Shown here: piece after piece, positions 25,301 to 38,111 of the stretch
How positions within the stretch are numbered: position 1 is the stretch's first letter
How the letters are laid out: every line of letters starts with the position of its first letter
Assembly (NCBI GenBank): GCA_004026145.2
Contig: CP034993.1
Span: forward strand, 14,388,663-14,452,662
Source: Takifugu bimaculatus
Taxonomy: Eukaryota > Chordata > Actinopteri > Tetraodontiformes > Tetraodontidae
Length of the DNA stretch: 64,000 nt
Direction: 5' to 3'
Program-made: the position numbers and the translations under genes
The notes under the pieces: model-generated
What the model was told of the DNA's origin: nothing
Database searches by the model: none
The model's input: the letters and a program-made list of their open reading frames with translations, nothing else

Positions 25301-26640
25301 GTGGAATGAGGACAATTAGGGACAGTCTGGAGCGTTCGAGTTCCTCTTCAGCTTCAGTCTGAACTCTTCCTCAGAACCTTTGGGGCTCCCAGATTATGTT
25401 TGAATAAAGGTCTGCAGTCACACTGCGCTTTAAAAGAGACTCCATTAAAATTCAGTGTTACGATATGAAAATGAGAGAAAATAGCCTCTTCGGTGTTTTC
25501 TTAAAGGCTACAGGAGTGGGGGGAGTGGAAGAGGACGCACAAAAAAGTGGAGTCGCTCAGCACCTTCTGCAAACTGGACCGTTCTGGCCCATGTACCCGG
25601 GCCAGGCAAAATAGTCCACGGGGGAGCGAAAGGCAGCAGTTGGTCCGAGAGGCAGCAGATGTGAGCAAGTGTCGAAATCTGCCCATAAATGAGAATCTGT
25701 TACTTCAGTGTCTCATTACGCTGCATCAAGTAATGAAGACGGCATCCAGTTTGGACCTTTGTCCCTTTTGGAAGCCTTTGGTTGGGCTACTAAAACATGG
25801 CCTTGGTACCATGTGGTAATATCAGTCCGCCATGTTCTTCTTCATGGTTTCTTTAGCAACATGCTGCGACATCCAGCTGCTTCTTATCCAGCTGTGTGTC
25901 ATCCTGCACTAAAGGGAACCGCTCAGAGGACAGATTTGTGTCCAAATGTGCCAAAATACCTGTAAATAAGGGACTCCCTTTAGAATTGGTTTGAAATAAA
26001 GAAATAAAGTTTCTATGATTTCATTCATCCTTCATCCTGTTGGGGCTGCCATTTTCCCCATCGTCCCCTGCTGTACACAGATCAGAAATATCTCCCAAAT
26101 TCTGCTTCTTGAAGCAACAGCAGCACTACGGAGAGCAGCTCGGACTGTATCTCCAGCCTGCTGTGTTATTAGTGGCAGACGGAATTCAGCCTTGTGCCGT
26201 GAGCCTCCGGCCGACAGGAGGGGGAGGCTAACGGACTAGCTTACTCATTTCAAGGTTGTAAATTTCAGCCACAATTTTAGCACGTTTCTGTGTCAGCTCC
26301 TCTCTGCAGCCCCTACGTTCTTTAAAGCCGATAAACACAGGTTGATGTTCCCTCGCGCTGTAGGTAAACGCTCAGTCTGGATGACGTGCGAGGGAAGAGA
26401 ACAAGGGCACGAGAGCCAAACGTACCCATCTGTGCAGTAAAAACGCAAACTGGCTTTTCTTGATTCATTTATCGTTTACTTTCAGCCACTGAACTGAGAA
26501 CTAAAGTGAAAAGTTTATTTATTTGATTTGATTTTAATGAAAGATGTAAAGAGCTCAGAAACCTTGAGTGCCTGCAATCGCATTAATGTCGGTTTTGTCT
26601 GCTTAAACACAAGATCTCTCCAGTAAAAGGTACATGCTAA
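22346..26640. other. Non-coding unique sequence
   Basis: No gene is supported. Frames up to about 147 codons occur but carry no domain and no splice context. The block at 22920-23210 is enhancer-like (listed separately). 25140-25200 contains a CTATAAATA motif without further promoter evidence. Confidence 0.5.
22920..23210. promoter_or_regulatory. Possible conserved non-coding element
   Basis: A repeat-free block with an ATGATTTATGCATACG POU/homeodomain-like cluster and a perfect 8-bp inverted repeat containing an E-box (AGGTGCCG 23118-23125 with CGGCACCT 23141-23148). It has no coding potential. The call is inferential. Confidence 0.25.
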
Positions 26641-26657
26641 TCTAATTTCCAGGGTGG

Positions 26658-27746
26658 ATGATGAATGCTCTTAATGGCCGCCTGAATGTTAGCCGTGTTC
26701 CAAACAGAAGGCAAATGGACTCTGTTATGCTCAACCTCCTCAGGCCCCAGGTGCAGCACGCTGAGGACTCCCTACAGTTCGCCTACCGGGACAAGGTCGG
26801 TGTAGAGGACGCCATCATCTACCTGCTGCACCGAGTCCACTCGCATCTGGACAAGGGGAGTGGCACAGCGAGAATCCTCTTTTTGGATTTCTCGAGTGCC
26901 TTCAATACGATCCAGCCCCTTGTCCTACAGGACAAGCTTCTACAGATGCGAGTGGACCCCTTCCTGGTTGCTTGGATCTCCAGCTACCTCACCGACAGGC
27001 CGCAGTTCGTCAGGATGAAGGACATCACGTCTGACACTGTGGTCAGCAGCATCGGGGCTCCACAGGGGACTGTGCTGTCCCCCATCCTCTTCACTCTGTA
27101 CACCTCGGACTTCTGTTACAACTCTGAAATGTGTCACATTCAGAAGTTCGCTGATGACACAGCCATCGTTGGGTGTATCAGAGACGACCAAGAGGAGGAG
27201 TACCGGTGCCTGGTGAGGGACTTTGTTGCCTGGTGCCACAACAACAGGCTGCAGCTCAACACCTCCAAAACTAAAGAACTGGTCATTGACTTTGGGAGGG
27301 ACCGACCGAGACCTAGACCAGTTCAGATAGGAACGGAGGAGGTGGAGGGCGTGCAGACCTATAAATATCTTGGGCTGTGGCTGGACAACAGGCTGGACTG
27401 GACAAGCAACACGAGGCAGCTGTATAAGAAGACCCAGAGCAGGATGTACTTCCTGAGGAGACTCAGATCCTTCAACATCTGCAGGAAACTCCTCTGGATG
27501 TTCTACCAGTCTGTGGTCGCCAGCGTCCTGTCCTACGCTGTGGTCTGCTGGGGGGGGAGCGCAACAAAAGCAGACCTCTCCAGGCTGGAGAAGCTGATCA
27601 GGCGGGCCAGCTCGGTGGTGGGGATGAAGCTGAAACCTCTGGCGACAGTGGCAGAGAGGAGAACTACTGACAAGCTGCGGAGCATCATGGACAATGACCG
27701 CCACCCTCTGCACACTGTCATCCACAGCCAGAGAAGCCGTACATGA
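26658..27746 (+). mobile_element. Reverse transcriptase ORF of a CR1/L2-type LINE, truncated
   Basis: An uninterrupted 362-codon ORF encoding the RT domain of a non-LTR retrotransposon. Visible are FAYR at about residue 41, the first catalytic Asp in LDFSSAF (76-82), GAPQGTVLSP (133-142), the catalytic FADD (164-167), WCHNNRLQLN (182-191), and the thumb motif YKYLGLWLD (235-243) followed by LDW. The C-terminal SYAVVCWGG region and an Arg/Lys-rich end follow. The apurinic endonuclease and the N-terminal RT motifs are missing upstream, and the protein stops soon after HPLHTVIHSQRSR, where relatives continue, so both ends are truncated. The style fits the CR1/L2 group (Maui- or Rex1-like) of fish; the exact clade is not certain. 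The ATG is only the first Met in an open frame. All RT catalytic residues seen are intact, suggesting a fairly young insertion. Confidence 0.9.
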
Positions 27747-29544
27747 TGGGGTCACCTGCAGCGTGAATCTACCATAAGTAAAAGGGAAAAAAGGGACTAA
27801 TGAAATCAAGGATGACAGAAAAAGGATGTCTTTGAGCTGCAACACAAAGAGGAAGGCAGGGAGGAATGAGATGCAACACTTAGTGCTGCTCCATTTAAAG
27901 GCCATCTACACTCAATATTTGTAGTGATTAAATAGCAAACGACATTAAATCACCAAGTATAAGTGATGTGGATGCATCGCCCTCCCTTTAAAGTAATTAA
28001 TTCATTGGCAGTGTTGTTTGAATATAAAAGAGCATGTCTGCATGCACTATTCACTCTGACATCTGCAATTTAGACTGAGGGTCTAAATGTGTGGTGAGCA
28101 CATCAGCATCGGCATCAATCAGTGAACCTTTCGTTCACTGAGCTGCGGGCCAGGAGGCTGCCTTGGCGTGGGGTCTCAGGTCGCCTCGTGCGTCTCAGAT
28201 CCCCACAGCTGCTCTTCAAACTTCATCAGCTTTTCCAAACTCCTTCTTAGCGTCTGTTGGGGAGCACGCCACTCAAATCAAGCGTATGAACCGACGAGCC
28301 GGGGCATTTATTCTGTTTATCATGTCACTTTATATCAGCTTTTCTTTTTGGAAGCAGGTGCGTGTCCTTCATCACCGTCGGTTAAGAATAATCGTTGCTT
28401 CCCTCGGTGGATGTACGACGTCCCCGTCTTCTGTCCCGTCTGCTATGAGCCTCCAGGTGCTTCTTGATAAAACTTTCACTTATTGTCATCTTCTTGCCTC
28501 AGACAGGCAGAGTATTTTTCTCCAACTTCCAATCATCTCAAGGTCACGTGTAAGCCAGTGGAGGCGCCGCGGTGCGACCAGCGTTCCTCTAACCTGGAAC
28601 CCAAAGCACCTGAAAAGACGACAGCTTTGATGCCAGAAGCTATGAAGACGTCTTTCAGAGCGGCGTCGGGCTCCTTCCTCCCCCGTGGGTGGTTCAGTCA
28701 TGCCCAAGCAAACGTGCATGAAAGTGAAATGCTCGGTGCGGTCTTCATTACGCGGTGACCTTGCTGACCGGTCACGTACGGCTGCGCCGCTCCTGCGAAC
28801 GTGGCCGTATGCGTTTCAGCGTGACAGACGGCGGCGCCCTCGGGGGAAATTTGCGATCGCACGCTTGATCATTTTTGTTTGTCACAAAAACGAGTGAAAA
28901 TGGCTTCCCGGCGGTTGTTTATTCGGCGCCTGCAGGTGCGCCGTGCAATTACACTGTTTGGACCAATCTGACATTCTGTAAGATGGAACCTAAACAAACA
29001 TTCCCAACATTAAATATTCAATGTGCCGTGATATTTATTTCATCTCTATTATTGTGTGGCAGAGGGACACTGAGTAGATTCTGCTGTGTGTTTCTCCACT
29101 ACGAGTCTGTTATTTGTGCCTCAGGACCACAAATTTAGCAAATTGTAAGAGCCTCCATGCATACATCTCATTGTTTTCCCAGGTATATATAATATTCTGT
29201 TAGTCTAATTTAGAATCAACATCTGTTTTGGGCAACTGGATGTCCACATCCATAATGTAATTACCCAAATTTGTTGCTCGTGTATGTTTGCTTCTCTTTC
29301 TCTTCTCTTTCACAGATAACATATAGAAGAAGGCCAACAGCATCAGAGATAGCAATGACTGGCTGCTGAGGTTCCAGCATATTATGAAAAATAGGAAATA
29401 CAACTGAATCCTTCAGCCGTTTGTACAGTTTTAAATATCCAAAACCTGATGCATCTGAAAGCTGCCATCTGTGCAACGTGACAGCGGATTAAAGTCCTGG
29501 TTACTTTTGCTTACTAGTGTGAGTTCTTTTGAGTTCAGATTAGC

Positions 29545-29546
<2 letters not shown>
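27747..29546. other. Non-coding sequence after the LINE
   Basis: The first 150 bp may be LINE 3' flank, but I see no clear tail repeat. The rest is unique sequence without supported genes. 28740-28870 is CpG-rich. Short overlapping frames between 28160 and 28760 have no recognisable content. Confidence 0.45.

Positions 29547-29614
<68 letters not shown>
29547..29614. repeat. (GT)34 microsatellite
   Basis: A perfect run of about 34 TG units, probably polymorphic. The frames crossing it are artefacts. Confidence 0.97.
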
Positions 29615-29615
<1 letters not shown>

Positions 29616-31152
29616 ATTCATCCACTTTGTCCTTTCCTGTGTACAGATGTTTGTAATATATAAAATAGAGTCTATATTGGACCCATTATAAAGATGTTCC
29701 TGTATAGAAAGTGATGCTAGTGTACTTGGTGAGACCTTGTATAAAAAATACATAAAGAAACATAAAAGATAGAAATCAATTTCATTGGGGAGAAAATGGA
29801 GCCTCTTGATTCTCCAAGGACAGCTGTGGTGAAGGTGCCCTTGAGTTAATCACTTATGGTTGTCCTGCTCCACTGGAGCTGCTCACGGGTCAGTTACAGA
29901 AAAGAGCCGGTCCAGGGTGCAGGAGGCAGGTGGGAGCCACTTCTGTGGTGGATGGATAACGGAATGAGTGTGGTTCTGTTGGACTGCTACACCGTCACCA
30001 TTTCAGCTGCAACTGTCCAGACCAGGAGAACAGAGGGACACTTTCTGATTCGAGTCTGATTCAAGTCCAGCAAGTGTAAAAAATGTTGCTCGTTATGTGG
30101 CTCGTCGCCGTGAGGTAAGTATGCGCCAGCGGCCCGGCCACCGCCTCGGCAAAAGGGCCTTTATTGTCTGGATTTGGTAGAGCCATGCGGCTACGTGTGA
30201 GGAAGAGAGAAAACAGAGACGCCTGAGTGAGGATACGACAGGGAGAAGAGGAATTAAAAAGTTTCCTGACCTTGGCTCCTGGATTGCAGAGCTGTATTCA
30301 CTGTTCTTGACTCTGACTGGGAAAACTATCAAGCCCCTCCGGTCTGGAGGCAGAGGGGAGATTAGATGTCGCTCCCTGAGACCTGTTGGCCAGATGGGCA
30401 GAAGGCTCCTGGCTCCAACTGTTGATGTGTTTGGACAGCATGAGATGGATTGAAGGCTGCAAATGTGTGTATGTGTGTGAGTGAACGAGTCACTTAGTGT
30501 GTGGATATGCCCGGTAAGTGAGTGCATCAGTGTGATAAAGAGGAAATGGCTGAAAGGCGTTTGGAGCAGGAGCCCCATCCAAATGCAGAAAGGACAGAGA
30601 GCGAGAATGCGGCGCACGGATCACGCTGGAAGGTTGATTCTGCATAATGGGCACATTTGCCTCCCTGCACATGCTCGTAACCCTGGCAGCACACGGGGAT
30701 CTTCACAGGCTGCCATCCATGGATGAGGGGACCCCCTTCAGCCATGTAACCTACCTCTCTTGGCAGTAGAGACGGCAGCACTCAGCCAGGGATTTCTGGG
30801 AACGAGCACTCTGCCGCATGCATGCCCTGTTTACGTGCAATCAAACCAAAGATAATGGAGAGAATTCCCCCTGCCATCCAAGGATCCAGAGTGTTACCGT
30901 TCCCAGACCCTCAGGGTTGCAGGAGGACGTATCCACCTCCCTCGATTCTCTCTCTGCAATGTCACCGAGCTGTTATGTGTTGTCAGTGCAGACTGCTGAG
31001 ATCCTTGTGTGCTTTAAATTAGCCCAGCTATAAAAACATATACTGCAGGACCCCCCACCCCTCCCCCCTCCCCACAGATAAAGGCAAAAAAGCTTTTCAT
31101 ACAAACACTTAAAAATACACAAGACTCTGTTGGGACTGGAGAGGAATCTGAA
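29615..31152. other. Non-coding unique sequence
   Basis: No gene is supported. A GAGGTAAGT splice-donor-like string occurs near 30112 but without a credible exon. A C-rich run is present at 31050-31075. Confidence 0.45.
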
Positions 31153-31316
31153 GCACCACATCAGCACCACATCAGCATAACAACAGCATAACATCAGCAT
31201 AACATCAGCATAACATCAGCATAACATCAGCAAAACATCAGCATAACATCAGCATAACATCAGCAAAACATCAGCAAAACATCAGCAAAACATCAGCATA
31301 ACATCAGCAAAACAAC
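31153..31316 (+). repeat. 11-bp minisatellite (CATCAGCATAA)n
   Basis: About 15 tandem copies of CATCAGCATAA, with a CATCAGCAAAA variant and a few 9-10 bp copies at the left edge. The variants are interspersed rather than grouped, suggesting unequal exchange or slippage. Non-coding. Confidence 0.93.
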
Positions 31317-31382
31317 ATAAAGACGGAGTCACAATTCACTCCGAATCTCAACATCAAGCAAGATGATCAGGCTGCTGCCCAC

Positions 31383-32461
31383 GGTGATAGTGATGTGATA
31401 GTGATGTGATAGTGATGTGATAGTGATGTTGATAGTGATGGTTATAGTGACAGTGATGGTGATAGTGATGATGATAGTGATGGTAATGGTGATGTGATAG
31501 TGACAGTGATGTGATAGTGATGATGATAGTGATGTGATAGTGACAGTGATGTGATAGTGATGTGATAGTGATGGTGATAGTGATGATGATAGTGATGTGA
31601 TAGTGATGATGATAGTGATGTGATAGTGATGGTGATAATGATGTGATAGTGATGGTGATAATGATGTGATAGTGATAGTGATGATGATAGTGATGTGATA
31701 GTGATAGTGATGATGATAGTGATGTGATAGTGATGGTGATAATGATGTGATAGTGATATGATAGTGATAGTGATGATGATAGTGATGTGATAGTGATGGT
31801 GATAGTGATGTGATAGTGATGATGATAGTGATGTGATAGTGATGGTGATAATGATGTGATAGTGATGTGATAGTGATAGTGATGATGATAGTGATGTGAT
31901 AGTGATGGTGATAGTGATGGTGAATGTGATGGTGATAGTGATGTTGATAGTGATGGTGACAGTGATGATGATAGTGATGTGATAGTGACAGTGATGTGAT
32001 AGTGATGGTTATAGTGACAGTGATGTGATAGTGATGGTGATAGTGATGATGATAGTGATGGTGATAGTGATGATGATAATGATGGTGAATGTGATGGTGA
32101 TAGTGATGGTGACAGTGATGTGATAGTGCTGGTGATAGTGATGGTGACAGTGCTGGTGACAGTGTTGGTGATAGTGATAGTGATGGTGATAGTGATGATG
32201 ATGGTGACTGTGTTGGTGATAGTGATGTGATAGTGATGTGATAGTGATGGTGATAGTGATGGTGATAGTGATGATGATGATGGTGACAGTGCTGGTGACT
32301 GTGTTGGTGATAGTGATGTGATAGTGATGGTGATAGTGATGTGATAGTGATGGTGATAGTGATGTGATAGTGATGGTGATAGTGATGTGATAGTGATAGT
32401 GATGGTGATGGTGATGATGATGATGGTGACAGTGCTGGTGACTGTGTTGGTGATAGTGATG
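31383..32461 (+). repeat. GATAGT/GATGTGATAGT satellite-like array
   Basis: Nearly 1.1 kb built from 11-bp GTGATGTGATA units mixed with 6-bp GTGATA, GTGATG and GTGACA units, becoming more degenerate toward the right (GTGCTGGTGACAGTG). The minus strand stays open for about 150 codons and encodes only His, Thr, Ile and Ser runs, a product of the repeat and not a gene. Such arrays are prone to copy-number change and assembly collapse. Confidence 0.95.
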
Positions 32462-35400
32462 TGCCACTTCAGCTGCTTTAAGACTCTATGTAGATGTTAT
32501 TACATGCTTGTGATTATTCATCACACGATTAAGTGGCAGCAGGTTTGAACCACTTTCACACCTCCACCTACAGAACTGCAGCTTCTACCAGCTCACAAGG
32601 ACTTTGCACAGAGAGCTTTTTTATGTCTTTTACTCTATTTATTTGGTGTGAAATCAGTTGTGCCGTGGACGTGCTGTTTGTGCACATCAACATTTGCTTA
32701 TAAAGAAATAAAGCAGTAAAAAGCATTTCTATCCGACAGCACTATAAAATATAACATTGACTTTTTAGGAACTCTGCCAGGATGTTGCGGATATTGTTTA
32801 TGCTTTATTTTTACTAACATTTGCTAAAAGGTTTCTTTACTGGCACATGCATTTTTTTCAGTCTGTAGTGGTGCCCTTAACTGAAAGTGACCAGGACAGA
32901 AGTGCTGCATCTCTTTTTCAAGTTCAAATCTCAGAAATGGGCAAAAATAGTCTTGGATCTTACTAAAATGGTATGCAATGATCATATGACTCATTTTATG
33001 TTTCGTTAAAACTGCAACAGCCAAAGCGTAGCGAGCGCTGCTGTGCCTTCACCAGAATAGTGTGAGCTTTGTCAGTGCATGATGAGCTCATTAATGGGGG
33101 CTGTGCGCTATTATGAGGGCTAACTGTTGAACCTTTGCAGCCTGGACAAATATTAGAATAGCTGCTATAATTGTGAGGCATTCCGACTGCACCTGAGCAC
33201 AGATACAGTACACACTTTAGCTTAATCCATCGGGGTTTCATTAATTTGGTTCTGCAAAAGGAGCATCAAGCTAATTTGCCCCCAATGGTGCGACCTTGCT
33301 GTTCATTAAAAGTTGCATCAGAGAGACCAATTAATCAGTGTTCCTTTAATCCATCAAAGAGGAATAAAAAGCCAGTCATTAGAGGACTCTGCTTGGGCTT
33401 TACATGTTCGTCACGATTATATTTTTTGGGAAAAAAAGGCAACTGAAAAGTAAAAACAATGATTGAGAAGCAAAGGAAATGCAAGTTTCCGCATGAGCTA
33501 CGTTTCCCTGTGTTTTGAATATTGATATTAGCCTGAGGCAAACAATGACATCAGCGAGCGCTTTGCATTAAACATTGCAGGCCGTAAAGCTCCGCCCACA
33601 GCAACCTGGTGTCACGCACCACAAGCTGGACGTCTCTCTTCGCCCCCATTACTTCCTTCAGCATGATGTCAGGTCGGTTCACAGGTGTTCTGATACTCGT
33701 GCACACCAAAGCACTCAGTGATACTCTGCTCTGATATCTCCCGAGTCCAGTCTGCAACTTTAACCTCTGCTTGTCTGTGTCCGACAGCAGCCCCCCCGTC
33801 TGATGAGGTTTTCTTTGAAGGGCCCTAAAAGGGAAGAACAGCCACTACACGGGTTTCCTGGTCCTCCTGGAGAGGCAAACATGCCCTCTGCCTGCTAAAA
33901 TGCTTCACATTTACTGCCTGATAACGCAGACACTGACATACATTGATTCCCCATATCGATCTCGGCCGAGACCTCAACATATTGCCGAGTTATATTGGAC
34001 ATTTTTATAATGAGTATTTAGCTGGAGCCAAAGTGTTCCGCAATAAACATCAGCGTTCGTTTGAAGAGGGCAGGAGGAGCATTACGGCCGCAGCCTGGAG
34101 ACGGTCTTTGAAAAAAACCGATGGGCTAGCAACAAAATAGATTCACAGTCAGAAAGGGTGATAAAAAGTGAGCTCACATAATTCCTGCCTTTACTCGTTC
34201 TTCCAAAGCTCCGAGTACTCAACAGCCTGGGCATTTCTGTTCCATTATGGGCTGGAAATGAGCTGCCAGGTGGGACACCATTGCAACTGATTCACTTGTA
34301 ACATTTGTCATCAAAATAGCTAAATACTCCTCCCCATTTATCTCACATGTGCTGGAGGCATTTGCATTAAGGGGGGTGGGGGGTCATCTTTACGATCATG
34401 AGCTGTCTGATCCACAGACTGGATGAATGTCACAGGAAGTCAGACTGCAGCTCCTAATGCCCCTCTCTTCTCCAGCGATTACACTTCAATCTTCTTTATC
34501 TCTATTTAGATTTGATCCCATCATTTAAGTGGTGCCCAGGCCTGGGTCCAATCCTCCAGGGTGGTTTCAGGTCACGTAGACATCAGAGGAAGAAGTTGTT
34601 GATAAAGTGTACGTTCAAGGGGAGACATCAGAGCCCGCCTCCTTTATACGGGCTCATAATTAACTTCTGAGGAACGTCTACCAATTAAGACATCACGTCT
34701 TCATTAGAGCCATCGCCGACCCTGGTGAGCCCGACACCTTTCAAGTTCTGTAAACACACGTTGGCTCCGTGTTCAGCCGTGTTCGCGCCTCAGACCTGTT
34801 TATTGATTATGCCTAGCTGGAATACTCCCCACAAAGTGGCTGATTTGTGGCCATGACTTGGTTCTCCTGCCGTCATCAAGGGCCGGTGGATTCCTGACAG
34901 GTTGGATGAAGATGCACCACGCTGCTCCACATCACTCATATTACCGCGGGTGTTGCCGCGTGCCGTCTTCCTCTGTGCTTGTGAAGGAAAGTTTCCTCAG
35001 CCTCCGCTTCAGAGATGTGCTGATTAATTTGCTGTTGCTGTCTGTTCCTCCGCTGCCGTACAGCATGCAAATGTGGCCCTCGACGGCGCCGCTGCTTCTT
35101 CTTGCGGGGACACGCCTGGTTTTTTCTTCTTCTTCTTCTTCTTTTTTAACAACACTTGTCACTTCAGAACAACACGGCTGGATCCTCCCAGTTCGCTGCA
35201 AGCTGCCCACCTGAGCGCTCACCGAAGCTTTAACAGGCTCACAACAAAGGCGGCGAACATCATCAAACGTGCGGCGCGGCCCTCCGACGGAAACACGCAC
35301 GCTCTGCACCGTAATACATCAACCCAGTTAATTTGCTCCTCCGTGCAATTTATAATATCCATCCTTGCGGATGACTAACTTTACAGAACTCTTCCATTTC

Positions 35401-37518
35401 TCCAAAGAAGCAATTACATGACGTGGTAGTATCTGTCATGTTCTGGGCAGTAACAGATTAAACTAATTTCATGGCTGACCTTGACTGTAGGAGCCTCATG
35501 CGTTGAGGTGCAGAGCGGCGCGCTTCCCCACATTTGCCTTTAATGAGGCACCAACAGTTAATTATGTAAAATAGGTGTCATGGAAGGAGACAGATTACGA
35601 GCAATTTCCTTCTTTTCCTGTGACGTCCCGGAGAGAATTTTTAAGGTAGAGCCTCACAAGATTCTGGAATGTGTAGTTTGCACATCCCCACCAGCACAGA
35701 TGCCACAGGCCGGGGGGAGCCGGGGGGGGGGGGGGCGCATCGGTGCTGACCGCTGCAGTCTGAGTCCACTGACATTTGATCAATTCTGACTTCATTATCC
35801 CCATAGGGGAACACTTATTCATGGTAGTTGTGTACCTGCTCTGGGTGAAATACTGCTTTGTGCTCTAGCGAATGATTTTAGGCTTTTAGGAGGTATGATT
35901 TGCACCTCTTTAAAATCTATTCTCACTTGTGCTTGATGCTGTCCAAATCTAACCAACATTATCCAAATAAATATGTTGCACTGATCATTTAAAAACCGTC
36001 GGCTGAAGCCAAAACGGCTGAAATGCCAATAAAACGAGACTAAATTCAAATCGGAGCCACGGTGAAATTACATCCACTGACGTTAAAATGAAGATCTACT
36101 GTTCAATGATGGATAATGACGATAATAAATAAATGAAGAGGGTTACTCTCAGTGAAACAAGGCAGATAAATAAAAGTTAGCTAAAACCATTAAGCCTCTT
36201 TGCACAGTAATTAATCAACTGTCAAGGGTCCCAGGATATTCCCTGGGCACCAAATGTTGCACATTTGTCATGTACTGCTCCGTGCCTCATCCACATACAG
36301 CAGGAAACCAATTAGCAGCAGGTTGAGGCGCAGCAGGGTTTAACGTTCCTCCGGTGGAACATGTGTACAGGATGCAAATGCCTTCGGATGAGAGGCGGCG
36401 GCGGCGGCAGTTGGCTTCCTGCTAAATGCCCCAAACTAAACGACGTGGAAGACGATCAAATATCCAAAAAGGTACTGATGTCATCATTGTCACTAACAAT
36501 AAGCATTGAAACCGGCTGTTTTAAATAGATTTGTTATCATGCTAGTGGTGTTTCTGACATTTTATTACAGCAAAGCGTCAGCTGGGGGTGTCAGGTGATG
36601 CTTACTGGGGGCTGAAAGGCATCGTGGCGTTGACCTTTTGCTCAGGTTTTCATTGAGGAGGCTGCAGACGTGGCTGAGATCTCAAAAATCAGGCAGTTTC
36701 CGCCCGTAACTTAACTTGACAAACAATCAGGCACGGACACAGAAACACTGTTATTGTTCTTTTACTGAGACAGTGAAGCCGTTCCTCCCACGAACGCCCC
36801 TCAAATGGCAGATTATGGTAAAATAACAACTGGCTATTGGACACATTTTCAACCTCAAAAGACATAAATAAACGGTGAAATCAGGTGACTGGATTAGACA
36901 TTAAGTGGTGACATATTATTCTAATGTCCATCAGGTGAGAGGTGAGAGAGCTGAGATGTTCAGATGAGAGGAACAGATCCATTTTCCTCCTGCCAGGCTT
37001 TAATGAACGCTCTGCTGCTTCCATGATGAGGGGTTCCACGTGCCGTCACTCACCGATGCCTCTCAACACACTTCTAATTTAAAATAATGCCTTCCCTCTG
37101 CGGGGTTTGCTTTAATTTATAATGGCATTTCTTTATGATTTGGTCGGCTAATTTTAGCTGCTTGACTGCTGTGAAACCTATTTTAAAGCAGATTTAACTG
37201 CTGTAAAGGCTAAAAGAGAAGGAGGAACTAGCAAAAGAGCAAACAATTGGCTTCATCCCAGCTTCAAAAGCGTCTGATTCTATTTCTCTATTTCTCTCCC
37301 CATCACAAACACTTATCTTGTGGGGTTTTTAAATAAAAGTCCTAAAAGTGAATCTTTCTAAACTGGAAGATTTTCAAGTCCAAACTCATTTATCAGAATT
37401 GTCTGGTCCCCTGCTGATGGACACCTCCAGGAGCCATTTCAGGGCAGGTGGAACCAGGTCAGATCTTGGTGATCCTCAGACAAAAGTCTTTCCTCTTAAT
37501 GGACTAAGTTGATTCTGA
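32462..37518. other. Non-coding unique sequence
   Basis: No gene is supported. It contains a TTC run (35119-35146), a G13 run (35722-35735) and a CGG-like run near 36393. 33000-33560 has enhancer character (listed separately). 34610-34860 is similar in texture. A 68-codon minus-strand frame at 33551-33757 has a protein-like composition but matches nothing I know. Confidence 0.5.
33000..33560. promoter_or_regulatory. Possible conserved non-coding element
   Basis: AT-rich, repeat-free, with many spaced TAATTT, ATTAATCAG, CATTAATGG and AATTAATC cores over more than 500 bp. It resembles long enhancer elements near developmental genes. Inference from motif density only. Confidence 0.3.
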
Positions 37519-37563
37519 CCCCCCCCCCCAATGTCTGAAAGCAGTTGGGGGGGGGGGGGGGGG
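37519..37563. repeat. PolyC/polyG inverted repeat
   Basis: A run of 11 C (37519-37529) and a run of 17 G (37547-37563) are separated by 17 nt. They can pair as an 11-bp all-GC hairpin, and the G run can also form a quadruplex. More G runs follow to 37582. Confidence 0.9.
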
Positions 37564-38111
37564 ATTCAGGGGGGTCGCGGGGTCTCACTCTGTCAGTTTT
37601 ATTCCTCTGCTCATTGTAAAGGTCACCTGCTGCCATAGACGGGAACAGGTCAGATTCTTGCCCAGGTTTGCTTCATCTGCCGTAGCATCTAATTTGCTCC
37701 TGTGTCATCATGACTGTTGAATAAAGTGGTGAGAAAGAATGAAACCAAGTTTGGGAGCATTAAAATTTCCCAGCTTGCTGAGCAGGCCGAGAGGGAGGCC
37801 GGGAGCTTTCATCGCTCACCCCTGCTGCTCGCCCCTAAATTCCAAATGCTCTGTGAAGGTAAGCTCCAGAGGAGAGATGCTTTCCATGTCAACAGGGTTA
37901 CGTCCCCTCGGTGCAGACGTGCACGGCTGCGCACGGAACAGGACAGCAGTCAGCAGGAAATACACGGATCATTTACGCAAATCCCACACACGCTCTGGTG
38001 CCTCCAGTCATGTGGACTCGTAAATCTAATATCCAGGACACCGCGGGTGCACGGAGCCTCTCATCCATGGAAACGCTCCATTTCATTCCTACGCACTTTA
38101 ATCACTAAATA
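37564..38111. other. Non-coding sequence left of the first CCAT array
   Basis: A long + frame runs through here into the CCAT repeat but starts at a TTG, not an ATG. A GAAGGTAAGC donor-like string at about 37858 follows a 47-codon open stretch with no known domain. I do not call an exon. Confidence 0.4.

Noticed and set aside
26940..27905. A 321-codon minus-strand open frame
   Set aside because: It is the antisense shadow of the LINE reverse transcriptase ORF; it has no domain of its own.
32009..32467. A 152-codon His/Thr/Ile-rich frame
   Set aside because: A direct product of the GATAGT tandem array; no start context, no neighbours and no known protein of this kind.
37739..37862. An exon ending at the GAAG/GTAAGC donor-like site
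   Set aside because: The open stretch lacks a convincing acceptor and any recognisable protein sequence.
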